The position numbers and the translations under genes are program-made. From Acidimicrobiia bacterium (GTDB lineage: Bacteria > Actinomycetota > Acidimicrobiia > IMCC26256 > JAENVU01): 64,000 bases of DNA. Numbering within the stretch: the stretch's first letter is position 1; each line of letters starts with the position of its first letter. Of this stretch, positions 40,273 to 49,229 are shown in pieces. Under the pieces are notes generated by a model. That model ran no database searches and was not told the origin of the DNA. It worked only from the letters and a program-made list of their open reading frames with translations. Where the stretch lies: contig JANYJV010000012.1 in the NCBI GenBank assembly GCA_025361725.1, positions 1-64,000 on the forward strand, read 5' to 3'.

Positions 40273-40962
40273 GTGGGGTACGTGGTCGAGTTCTGCGGTC
40301 TCCCGGGCGCCGGAAAATCGACGCTGGCGCGGGCCGTCGTCGCGCAACTCCGCCTGCGCAGCGTGCCGACCACAGAGGTCATGGCGACCTTGGGCCCGGA
40401 TGCGTCCCGCGGTGTGCGCCTCACGCGCAAGCTCGGCGCGGTGCTTTCGGGGATACGAGAACCGGGCTCGGCCCGGGTGGTAGCCGAGGTTGCGCTGCGC
40501 AGTTCGCAACAGGATCGGCGAGACCGGCTCGCTCGGCCTGCGAATCTGTTGGTGGTTCGCCATGCGGTGACGAAGGCCCGGCGCCGACCAGGAGTGCACG
40601 TCCTCGACCAAGGTCCGCTGCAGGAGTGGTGGTCGGCAGCGCTGCGCGCCGACGACGCCCGAGTGCTGGAGATGGCGGCCCACGACCGGGCGCCTCGAGC
40701 GGATCTGGTGGTCCAGGTCCGCACTCCGATCGAAGTTCTGGTGGACCGGTTGGAGGCTCGGGGGGCTCGCCAGAGCCGGCTCGAGGCGCTCGATAGGGCG
40801 TCAAGAGCGGACGAACTCCGACGGGGCGAATCGCTCCTGGCGGCACTGATCGATCAATTGGTACATTCTCCCGATCCCGAGAGCCCGACCGTCCTGACGG
40901 TGGACGGGCTCGACCCCACCGCCTGCGAGACCATCGTGGACGCTGTGGTCGGGAGCCGCTGA
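40273..40962 (+). CDS. P-loop kinase/NTPase
   Basis: VVEFCGLPGAGKSTLARAVV Walker A; adjacent to previous P-loop gene. Confidence 0.75.
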   Translation: MGYVVEFCGLPGAGKSTLARAVVAQLRLRSVPTTEVMATLGPDASRGVRLTRKLGAVLSGIREPGSARVVAEVALRSSQQDRRDRLARPANLLVVRHAVTKARRRPGVHVLDQGPLQEWWSAALRADDARVLEMAAHDRAPRADLVVQVRTPIEVLVDRLEARGARQSRLEALDRASRADELRRGESLLAALIDQLVHSPDPESPTVLTVDGLDPTACETIVDAVVGSR

Positions 40963-40980
40963 CGCACGGGGAGAGAGCAC

Positions 40981-42591
40981 ATGGGTGGGGGACGGCTCGG
41001 GGTCGTAATCGCAGGTGTCCTGATCACGACCGCCGGGCTCGGTTCGTTCGCTCCGGGTGCCAGTGCAGTTGGTCCCTGTTCGCCGACGCCGACCACCGTG
41101 CTGACCGGACCCCAGGCTGAGTTCACGTCAACGCTTCCCGCCAACGGTCGCGTCGACGCGACGGCCGCCACGTGGACGGGCACAACGTCGTACCCGGTGT
41201 ATTTCAATGCCGGTGACGATGCGTGCTGGAGTGGAGGGTCGGTCAGCGGGACGTTCGGTGTTGGCACGACCTGGAACGCGTTTCACGGCAACACCGGCAT
41301 CGGTTTCGGCGGAGCCCGTTTCACCTTGGACCACCCACGAGTTTTCAACTACGGCGACGGCATCTCGGTCCGCACCGGTTCGAGCGACTTCGTGGTGAAG
41401 GACGCGTACCTCTCTTACATCCACGACGACTGCGTCCAGAACGACGACCTGCTCGCCGGAACCATCGACAATTCTTACCTCGACGGTTGCTACGTGGCGT
41501 TCTCGGCCCGCCGGACCGATGGCACCACCTTCGATGGTCATCTCAACACCTGGACCGTCAAGAACTCGTTGGTACGCATGCAGGCGATGCCCACGGTGTA
41601 CTCGGGCAGCGCCGCGGGTCACGGTGGCTTCTTCAAATGGGACGGCGCGGTGCCCGTGAGTCCCAGGCTCACGATCACCAACTCGATCTTTCGCGCCGAC
41701 CAAGGGACGAATCACGGAAGCCTCGATCTCCCCTCGGGATATCCCGTGACCTGTTCGGGGAACACGATCGTGTGGCTGGGCGTCGGTGCGTTCCCTGGCG
41801 CGGCGTCGTGGAACGCGCGCTGCCCGGGAACCGTCATCACGACCGATCGATCAGTCTGGGATGCGGCAACGCGCGCCTGGGACGTCGCGCACCCGGGTGC
41901 GGTGACCGGTCCCGAGGTCTCCGTGGGAGACGCGTCGATTATCGAAGGGACCTCGGGTGCGCGAGGGCTGCGCTTCCCGCTGTCGCTGTCCGCGCCACCC
42001 AACCCGGGCACAACGGTCACGGTCTACTGGTCGACGGCCCCCGGCACGGCGGGATCGAGTGACTTCACCCCCACCAAAGGCAAAGCGGTCTTCACCGGCA
42101 GCCAAGTCCTCAAGATGCTCACCGTGCCCGTGAAGCCCGACGGGACCGCCGAGCAGAACGAGGTGATGTATCTCGTGGCGGCGGGGGTCGATGGGGGTGA
42201 GAACCACAGGGAGCGCGGTACTGGCACCATCGTGAACGACGACCCCGGCAGCGGCGTCGGGCTCGCAGTGTCGGATGCGCTGATCGTCGAGGGTGACAGC
42301 GGGATCCGCTCGCTGGTGGTGCCGATTGCGTTGACGACATCGGCGACGTCGGATGTCTTCATCAACTGGTCGACCCAGGCCACGGGATCGGCGACCCCGG
42401 GGGTGGACTACACCACGCGATCCGGGACCGCGAAGATCGCCGCGACGAGACAGTCCGTTGCACTCACGATTCCGATCCTCCCAGACACGGGATCCGAGGG
42501 AACCGAGACCTTCCAGATCGTCGTGAACACGGTCAGTGGTGCGACCGTGATCGACGGCACCGGGGTGGTCACGATTCGCGACGACGACTGA
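40981..42591 (+). CDS. Secreted beta-helix-like domain protein with C-terminal Calx-beta repeats
   Basis: Signal peptide; homologous domain to 30890..32083; two Calx-beta-like repeats (VSVGDASIIEG..., LAVSDALIVEGD...VDYTTRSGTAKI). Confidence 0.82.
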   Translation: MGGGRLGVVIAGVLITTAGLGSFAPGASAVGPCSPTPTTVLTGPQAEFTSTLPANGRVDATAATWTGTTSYPVYFNAGDDACWSGGSVSGTFGVGTTWNAFHGNTGIGFGGARFTLDHPRVFNYGDGISVRTGSSDFVVKDAYLSYIHDDCVQNDDLLAGTIDNSYLDGCYVAFSARRTDGTTFDGHLNTWTVKNSLVRMQAMPTVYSGSAAGHGGFFKWDGAVPVSPRLTITNSIFRADQGTNHGSLDLPSGYPVTCSGNTIVWLGVGAFPGAASWNARCPGTVITTDRSVWDAATRAWDVAHPGAVTGPEVSVGDASIIEGTSGARGLRFPLSLSAPPNPGTTVTVYWSTAPGTAGSSDFTPTKGKAVFTGSQVLKMLTVPVKPDGTAEQNEVMYLVAAGVDGGENHRERGTGTIVNDDPGSGVGLAVSDALIVEGDSGIRSLVVPIALTTSATSDVFINWSTQATGSATPGVDYTTRSGTAKIAATRQSVALTIPILPDTGSEGTETFQIVVNTVSGATVIDGTGVVTIRDDD

Positions 42592-42610
42592 GGCCCCAGT
42601 CGGGTCGGCG

Positions 42611-42636
42611 GCGGTTGCTCGTCGACGAGTGACCGC
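42611..42636. terminator. Hairpin between convergent beta-helix and P450 genes
   Basis: GCGGT-tg-CTCGTCGACGAG-tg-ACCGC. Confidence 0.5.
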
Positions 42637-43838
42637 TACGCAGACACGCGACGGGCCGTCGGGGTGAACGCGACCTTCATGCCTTCGTACCCACTCACGA
42701 AGTTCGCGGGTCGGTGGGCCGGCTCGTCAGCATCGACGAGATGAAGGTCGGGCAGACGGTCGAGCAGCACGTTGAAGAGGGCGCGCAGTTCCAAACGGGC
42801 GAGCGAACTGCCGAGACAGAAGTGCGTACCGAACCCGAAGGCCACGTGCTCGTTCGGTGCACGCTCGATGTCGAAGGTGTGCGGGTCGACAAAGTGGTCT
42901 TCGTCGCGGTTGGCCGACGGATAGAGCATGAGCAGTTTCTGGCCGGCTTCAATCTGCTTGCCCTGGAAGTCCACGGTCTTGGTGGCGGTCCGGGCCATGT
43001 TCTTGATCGGCGTCACCCAGCGCAGCATCTCCTCGACCGCGGGGATGACCAAGGCGCGATCGTCGAGCAGGCGCTGCCACTGGTCCGGGTGGCGCATCAG
43101 TTGGTACGCGCCGCCGGACATCACGTGGCGCGTGGTCTCGTCACCGCCGATCAAGATCAGCAGCGATTCATGCAGGATCGAGTGATCGTCGAGGCGGTCA
43201 CCGTCGACCTCGGCGTGCACCAGGATGCTCATGAGGTCGTCCCGCGGACAGGCGCGGCGATCCTCGATGACGCGCAGCGCGTAGTCGTTGTATCCGTTGA
43301 ACGCCTCGCCTGCGGCGATGAGCAACTTGAGATCTTCGGTGCCGAGGCCGCGCAGGAGGTCGTCGGACCAGGCCATGAGCGTGGCGCGATCGTCCGGCTC
43401 CACACCGAGGGCGTCGCCGATCATGATGAGCGGGATCCACGCAGCCAGGTCCCAGACGAAGTCACACTCGCCTCGTTCGCAGACTTCGTCGACGAGGTCA
43501 TGCACCAAGGTGTGGATTGCCGGCTCTTGTTCGCGCACCCGGTTCGGGGTGAAGCCCCGAGCAACGAGTTTCCGGCGCATGCGGTGCTCCGGGTCGTCCA
43601 TGTCGATCATCATCGGGATCGGACCGGTCTCGGGGCGGATCCCACCGGCGTTGGAGAAGGTCGCCGGGTCGGATTCGATCTCCTTGATGTGGTCGTACCG
43701 GCTGATGCCCCAGACGCCGGACTCCCGATCGAAATACACGGGATCGTGATGGCGGATCCACTCCAGCTCGGCGTGGGGGTTGCGACCCCAAAACGCACCA
43801 CTCGCGATCGAAAGGTCCGGTTGACGTTCGGTGATCAT
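42636..43838 (-). CDS. Cytochrome P450
   Basis: I-helix LIGGDETTRH, ExxR-type region, heme motif FGFGTHFCLGSSLARLE. Confidence 0.95.
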   Translation of the reverse strand: MITERQPDLSIASGAFWGRNPHAELEWIRHHDPVYFDRESGVWGISRYDHIKEIESDPATFSNAGGIRPETGPIPMMIDMDDPEHRMRRKLVARGFTPNRVREQEPAIHTLVHDLVDEVCERGECDFVWDLAAWIPLIMIGDALGVEPDDRATLMAWSDDLLRGLGTEDLKLLIAAGEAFNGYNDYALRVIEDRRACPRDDLMSILVHAEVDGDRLDDHSILHESLLILIGGDETTRHVMSGGAYQLMRHPDQWQRLLDDRALVIPAVEEMLRWVTPIKNMARTATKTVDFQGKQIEAGQKLLMLYPSANRDEDHFVDPHTFDIERAPNEHVAFGFGTHFCLGSSLARLELRALFNVLLDRLPDLHLVDADEPAHRPANFVSGYEGMKVAFTPTARRVSA

Positions 43839-43914
43839 CGGCGTCGGTCTTCTCCCGGTTGACTGGCGACGGGCGCAATATAGGTGGCAGTTCCGAAGAC
43901 AGCGTGATAGCGGT

Positions 43915-44601
43915 TCATGCGTCAGCGGGGTCGACGAGGCGATATCCGATACCGGGTTCGGCCACGAGCATGGCCCCACCCGCTCGGCCGAGTTTCTTGC
44001 GAATCTGACTCGCGTAGACGCGCAAGTACTGGGTCTCGGTGTCGTATCCGGGACCCCAGACCTCGTGCAGAATTGTGCGATGGGTCAACACGCGTCCGGG
44101 GTGACGAGCGAGAGCGGCGAGCATTGCGAACTCCTTCGGCGTGAGTTCGACGGCCACCCCCGCCTGGGTGACGACGTGCCGGGCCAGGTCGATCTCGAGT
44201 CCGCCACATACGAGGACGGGATCGTCGGCACCCCGTGGGTCCGCACGACGCCGCAGGGCAACGCGGACACGAGCGAGGAGTTCGGGCATGGAAAACGGCT
44301 TGGTCACGTAGTCGTCGGCACCCTCGTCGAGTGCAACCACTTTGCGGTGCTCTGAGCCTTCGGCAGAGAGCACGATGATCGGGACGTCAGACCATGAACG
44401 AACCGTGCGACAGATCTCGACACCGTCCATATCGCCCAGCGCGAGGTCGAGGAGCGCTGCGTCAGGGGTTCGTGCCGTCAGCAGGAAGAGCGCCTCTCGT
44501 CCGGAGGACGCCGTCTGTACCTCGTAGCCGCGCGCGACCAACCCGGCTTTGACGGTACGCAAGATCGCCGGTTCATCATCGACGACGAGGATCGTGGTCA
44601 T
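43915..44601 (-). CDS. OmpR/KdpE-like response regulator
   Basis: ILVVDDEPAILRTVKAGLVARGYEV; winged-helix C-terminus LTHRTILHEVWGPGYDTETQYLRVYASQIRKKLG. Confidence 0.92.
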   Translation of the reverse strand: MTTILVVDDEPAILRTVKAGLVARGYEVQTASSGREALFLLTARTPDAALLDLALGDMDGVEICRTVRSWSDVPIIVLSAEGSEHRKVVALDEGADDYVTKPFSMPELLARVRVALRRRADPRGADDPVLVCGGLEIDLARHVVTQAGVAVELTPKEFAMLAALARHPGRVLTHRTILHEVWGPGYDTETQYLRVYASQIRKKLGRAGGAMLVAEPGIGYRLVDPADA

Positions 44602-45748
44602 GTCTGATCTCCGGCGTGGATCGGAACGGTGAAGGAGAACGTGGCACCGCCGCCGAAGGTACGACGGACGCCAATGGTGCCACCGTGCGCGATGACGATG
44701 GAGCGACAGATTGCAAGTCCGATGCCGGACGAGTTGCTGCCGCGCCCGCGTTCGAAGGGTTCGAACAGACGCTCGACCTCCTCGGGTGGGATCCCGATCC
44801 CCTGATCAGAGACCTCGAGACGCACCATCGGCTCGTCCGCAATTGCTGCGATCCAGACCTCGCTTCCGGCCGGAGCGTGGCGGGCGGCGTTGGCGACCAG
44901 GTTGGTCAATACCTGTTCGAGCCGTGAGTAGTCAGCACCGATGAGCGGGACGTCCGCCCGAACATCGACCCGCACGATGACGTCACGGAGGATCGGTGCC
45001 AGTTGTTTGACGCGGTCGGCGACGATGTCATGGATGTCGACGGCTTGACGGTCGGGCTCGAACACCCCGGCGTCGATCCGGCTCATGCTGAGCAGGTTGG
45101 CCACGAATCGATCGAGGCGGTCGACCTCGTCACACACCGTTGGAGGAGCTCGATGCGAGTCTCGGCGTCGTAGGACACATCGTCGCGGAGGTCGGTGGCG
45201 ACCGCGCGGATCGACGCCAGCGGGGTGCGCAGGTCGTGGGAGACCGAGCGCAAAAGGGCGGCCCGCTGCACGTCGAGTCGCTCGAGCTCCTCGGCGCGAG
45301 TCGCCTGCCGGGCGAGGTGCGTGCGTTCGTGACGGAGCTCTTCGACTCGTTCGTCGAGCGCGCGAATTCGCTGCGAGACCTCCGAGACTTCGGTCCGGCG
45401 GTGGACGAGTCGAGTGACGAGCTGGCCGACGAGGAGCGCGACCGCCACGAACGCTGCGAGTTCACCTCCTTGGTTGACGTCGGTGATGCTCAGGGTTCCG
45501 TAGGGCGGGATGAATCCGAGATTGAGCGTCAATGCGGCGGCGAGCGCAGTCACCACTGCCGCGATGGAACCCCCGACCGTGGCCGCCGCGACGACGACCA
45601 CGACGACCACGACGAGCGCAAGGGCGACGGTGGCGGGCGTGATCTCATCGCGTACCGGTTGCAGCACGACCCCGAGAATGGCGCTGGCGGCGACGCCAAC
45701 GGCCGAACCGAACCAGGGTGCGGTGCCGGAACCAGGTGCACGGGACAT
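44598..45748 (-). pseudogene. KdpD-like histidine kinase, interrupted by a one-base frameshift at about 45132-45136
   Basis: HDLRTPLASIRAVATDLRDDVSYDAETRIELLQ in one frame continues as CDEVDRLDRFVANLLSMSRIDAG in another; HATPase motifs follow. Confidence 0.8.
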
Positions 45749-45756
45749 GTAGACGA

Positions 45757-45809
45757 GATCTTTGCGCGATCTTTGCGGGAGTGCGTGCCGTCTTGATCGA
45801 TTCTTGATC
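45757..45809. promoter_or_regulatory. Phased direct repeats in kdpD/KimA-like divergent intergenic region
   Basis: GATCTTTGCG at 45757 and 45768; TCTTGATC at 45791 and 45802. Confidence 0.6.
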
Positions 45810-45831
45810 CCTCCTGCGGTTGACTCGCGCG

Positions 45832-47814
45832 GTGACTTCTTCGTTTGTTCGCGATGCCGAGGCCCTCCGTCCCCTCCCCGCAGCTCCTCACACGGAGATT
45901 TCGGAGTCTCGGCGCTACCTGTTGAAGTCGAAGTTGCTCGGACGGGCGCTCGACACGGACCAACTGCAACATGAGCGGCTCGGGCGACCGACCGCGCTCG
46001 CCGTGTTCGCGAGCGACGCGCTCTCATCGACGGCGTACGCGAGCGAAGAGATCCTGCGGACCTTGATTCCGGTGGTCGGACTGCTCGCCTTTTCATTTGT
46101 GCTCCCGATCACGCTGGCGATGGCCGCGGTGCTCCTGATCTTGATGTTCAGCTATCGCCAAACGATCAAGGCCTACCCGTCGGCGGGCGGGGCCTACATC
46201 GTGACGAAGGACAACCTCTGTCTGCTTCCTGCTCAGGTCGCCGGGGTGGCGCTCCTGACCGACCACATCCTGACGGTGGCCGTCTCCGTATCGGCCGGTG
46301 TGGCCGCGTTGTATTCGGCGTTTGGTGGCCTGCGTCCGTATCGCGTGCCGATTGCACTGGGATTCATCGCACTCATTGCGTGGGGGAACTTGCGGGGCGC
46401 GAAGGAATCCGGCCGCATGTTCGCGGTACCCACCTACGCGTTCCTTGTGAGCATGTTCGCCATGATCGGCGTCGGGATCTACCACGCATTGGCCGGTGGG
46501 CTTCACCACTCGCCGCTCCCGGCGGACCACGTGCAGGTGGGCGCGGCGGGATCGGTCGGCATCTTTCTGCTCCTCCACGCGTTCGCGTCCGGTGGCGCAG
46601 CGATGACGGGCGTCGAAGCGATCTCGAACGGTGTTCCCGCGTTCAAGGCCCCAGAGTGGAAGAACGCACGGTCCACCCTGATGGTGATGGGCGCGTGTCT
46701 CGGCGTGATGTTCATCGGCATCTCGTGGCTGGCGATGCAGATGCACGTCATCCCGAGCGACAAGAAGACGGTGATCTCACAGATTGCGTCTGGCGTCTTC
46801 GGGTCGGGGACCCTTGGCCACGTCCTGTTCCTCGTTATCCAGGGAACGACGATGCTGATCCTGGTCCTGGCCGCGAACACGAGCTTCGCCGACTTTCCCC
46901 GACTAGCGAGCTTCCACGCCGACGACCACTTCATGCCGAAGCAGTTGACGAAGCGAGGCCACCGGTTGGTGTTCTCCAACGGGATCGTGCTGCTCTCGGT
47001 CACAGCTGCGGGTCTCGTCGTGTTGTTCCAAGCCGACGTCACGCACTTGATCCCGCTCTACGCGATCGGCGTGTTCACGTCGTTCACGTTGTCGCAGGCG
47101 GGGATGTCGGTTCGCCACCTTCGGCTGCGCGAGCCCGGATGGCGAGTCGGACTCGCCATCAACGGCACGGGTGCGTTCGTGACGGGGGCCGTCACCGTTG
47201 TGATTGCGATCACGAAGTTCACACACGGTGCATGGGCGATCATGGTGTTGGTCCCGGTCTTGGTATTCCTGTTGGTGCGGTTGAACCGTCAGTACGAGTC
47301 TGAAAAGGATCAGCTCTCGGAGGGTGCCTTGGCCGCGACGACCCTGCCGGTGCTGCGCCGCCACACGGTATTGGTGTTGCTCGATCGATTGGATCGCAGC
47401 GCGGCACGTGCCGTTCAATACGCACGCACGCTCCGACCCGACGAGCTGCGCGCCGTACACATCGCCGCAGATCCTGAGGCGGCCGAGGCGCTGATGGTGG
47501 AGTGGCAGACGTTGCCGTTGTCACGATTCCCGCTGGAAATCGTCGAGTGCCCGGATCGGCGCATCGCACGGGCCGCGCTCGAAGTGGTGGCGGAAGAAGT
47601 GGCGGACGGGCGGACCGAGGTCACCGTCCTGCTGCCGCGGCGCGAGTACCAGGAGTTCTGGCATCGGTTCTTGCACGACCGGACGTCGGATTCGATAGCG
47701 CGGGCCCTCGGGGCGCTTCCACATGCGAACGTCACGTTCGTTCGGTACCACCTCACGTCACCATCGAGCTCGCCGAACTTGGTGGCGACGGCGCCTGAGG
47801 TATCGCCGCACTGA
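45832..47814 (+). CDS. APC-superfamily permease, KimA (YdaO)-like potassium transporter
   Basis: FASDALSSTAYASEEIL; SYRQTIKAYPSAGGAYIVTKDNL; long cytosolic C-terminal domain; GTG 45832 or TTG 45820 start. Confidence 0.82.
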   Translation: MTSSFVRDAEALRPLPAAPHTEISESRRYLLKSKLLGRALDTDQLQHERLGRPTALAVFASDALSSTAYASEEILRTLIPVVGLLAFSFVLPITLAMAAVLLILMFSYRQTIKAYPSAGGAYIVTKDNLCLLPAQVAGVALLTDHILTVAVSVSAGVAALYSAFGGLRPYRVPIALGFIALIAWGNLRGAKESGRMFAVPTYAFLVSMFAMIGVGIYHALAGGLHHSPLPADHVQVGAAGSVGIFLLLHAFASGGAAMTGVEAISNGVPAFKAPEWKNARSTLMVMGACLGVMFIGISWLAMQMHVIPSDKKTVISQIASGVFGSGTLGHVLFLVIQGTTMLILVLAANTSFADFPRLASFHADDHFMPKQLTKRGHRLVFSNGIVLLSVTAAGLVVLFQADVTHLIPLYAIGVFTSFTLSQAGMSVRHLRLREPGWRVGLAINGTGAFVTGAVTVVIAITKFTHGAWAIMVLVPVLVFLLVRLNRQYESEKDQLSEGALAATTLPVLRRHTVLVLLDRLDRSAARAVQYARTLRPDELRAVHIAADPEAAEALMVEWQTLPLSRFPLEIVECPDRRIARAALEVVAEEVADGRTEVTVLLPRREYQEFWHRFLHDRTSDSIARALGALPHANVTFVRYHLTSPSSSPNLVATAPEVSPH

Positions 47815-48110
47815 TGCGGGTCCTCAGCGCACCCGAGAAGATCGGTGTCGTCCGGTGGCGAGACCTCGCGACGGTCGAGGGCACGGTGAGATCGCTCCGA
47901 GCGCGTCCGTGGGCTGAGAACGTGGCGAGCGTGGAATGCACGCTCGTCGACGGGACCGGCGGGCTCGAGCTGGTGTTTCTCGGGCGCCGAAATGTCGGTG
48001 GGGTGGGTCTCGGCACCCGAATGCGCGCCTCCGGCCGTGTCGGCGCTCATCACGGGCGGTTGGCGATACTCAATCCGGTGTACGAGCTGATGCTGGCCGA
48101 GAACGGCTGA
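47814..48110 (+). CDS. OB-fold nucleic-acid-binding-like protein
   Basis: WRDLATVEGTVRSLRARPWAENVASVECTLVDGTGGLELVFLGRRNVGGVGLGTRMRASGRVG; TGATG coupling to permease. Confidence 0.7.
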   Translation: MRVLSAPEKIGVVRWRDLATVEGTVRSLRARPWAENVASVECTLVDGTGGLELVFLGRRNVGGVGLGTRMRASGRVGAHHGRLAILNPVYELMLAENG

Positions 48111-48146
48111 ACTGACGGCGCGGCCGAGCGGTATCGTGGCTGGCCG

Positions 48147-48222
48147 GGGTCGCTAGCTCAACTGGCAGAGCATCGGGCTTTTAACCCGCAGGTTCAGGGT
48201 TCAAGTCCCTGGCGACCCACCA
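48147..48222 (+). tRNA. tRNA-Lys (TTT), CCA encoded
   Basis: GGGTCGCTAGCTCAACTGGCAGAGCATCGGG-CTTTTAA-CCCGC...TTCAAGT...GCGACCCACCA. Confidence 0.97.
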
Positions 48223-48362
48223 GATCGACCCTGCACGTTCGTCGACTTCACCAAGACTCGGCGGGATCGGGAGTTCGTAGCGATGGTCCCGTTTGAGAAC
48301 GGACGCGCTACGCCCTGAACCCCCGCGACGGAAGCGCATCACAGGTCGCGGAACGTTGCGAC

Positions 48363-49229
48363 TCAAGGTCGCGGTGTGCGCTGTGGTGTGCTTTCGATGA
48401 GGTCTTTGTAGGTTCCGAGGCGGAGACCGGCGCGTTTGACCGCGGCTGCAGCTGCTGGTGCGGTGAGCGCGGCGAGCTCCTGTTCCCAGTGGTAGCCCCA
48501 CCGATACTTCGCGCGGTCGGGATCATCGGGGCGGCCGGGGTGGACGGTGAGTTCGATGGAGGTGGGCTCGCGGGCCGCGACATCGATGAGGACGCGATCG
48601 AGGGTGGGCAGGTCGAGGTTTCCGGCGATCGCGATGCCGATCGAGTCTGCGGTGTAGCGGATCCCTCTGCGGTCGGCCTCGCGTGCGAGCCGGGCGGCGA
48701 GGGTGGAGACGCCGACGCCAACGAGTGTTGCGCGGTGGTAACGAGGGACTCTGACGGCGCGAATCCCGGCGTGGGCCGCGAGCGCGAGGAGAATCTCACC
48801 GACGCGCGGCCAGAGCTGGAGGTGTTGGTGTGCGTCGAGGTGGGTGATCGGGAGTCCCCAACCCTGAACGTGTTCGAGCTGCGTGGTGAACTCCCTCTTG
48901 ATGTCGTCCGGGTCCACGCGCCCCGCAAGTGCCCGCGGCAGGAAGTGCTTCCAGGTCAGGCTGAACCTTCCGGTCACGTCGAGGAGCGTGGGGATCTCGG
49001 CGGCTGACAGGAGCGGGGGGTCTTCGCCCACGATCGCGAGGTGTGCGCCCACGCCGAGCATCGCAGCGTCGAGGAGGCGGGGCGCGTAGACCGGGAGTGC
49101 TCGACCGTTGGCGAGCACCGAAGTGCTGGTCACGATCCCCTGACTGTGGGCGGCGAGAATGCCAGCCGAGACCCCAGCGGTCATGCCGAAGTCGTCTGCG
49201 TTCACGATGAGGAGCGGTCCGCGGGTCAT
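48363..49229 (-). CDS. ChbG/HpnK (YdjC)-family deacetylase
   Basis: LLIVNADDFGMTAGVSAGILAAH; HLDAHQHLQLWP; ELTVHPG. Confidence 0.9.
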   Translation of the reverse strand: MTRGPLLIVNADDFGMTAGVSAGILAAHSQGIVTSTSVLANGRALPVYAPRLLDAAMLGVGAHLAIVGEDPPLLSAAEIPTLLDVTGRFSLTWKHFLPRALAGRVDPDDIKREFTTQLEHVQGWGLPITHLDAHQHLQLWPRVGEILLALAAHAGIRAVRVPRYHRATLVGVGVSTLAARLAREADRRGIRYTADSIGIAIAGNLDLPTLDRVLIDVAAREPTSIELTVHPGRPDDPDRAKYRWGYHWEQELAALTAPAAAAAVKRAGLRLGTYKDLIESTPQRTPRP

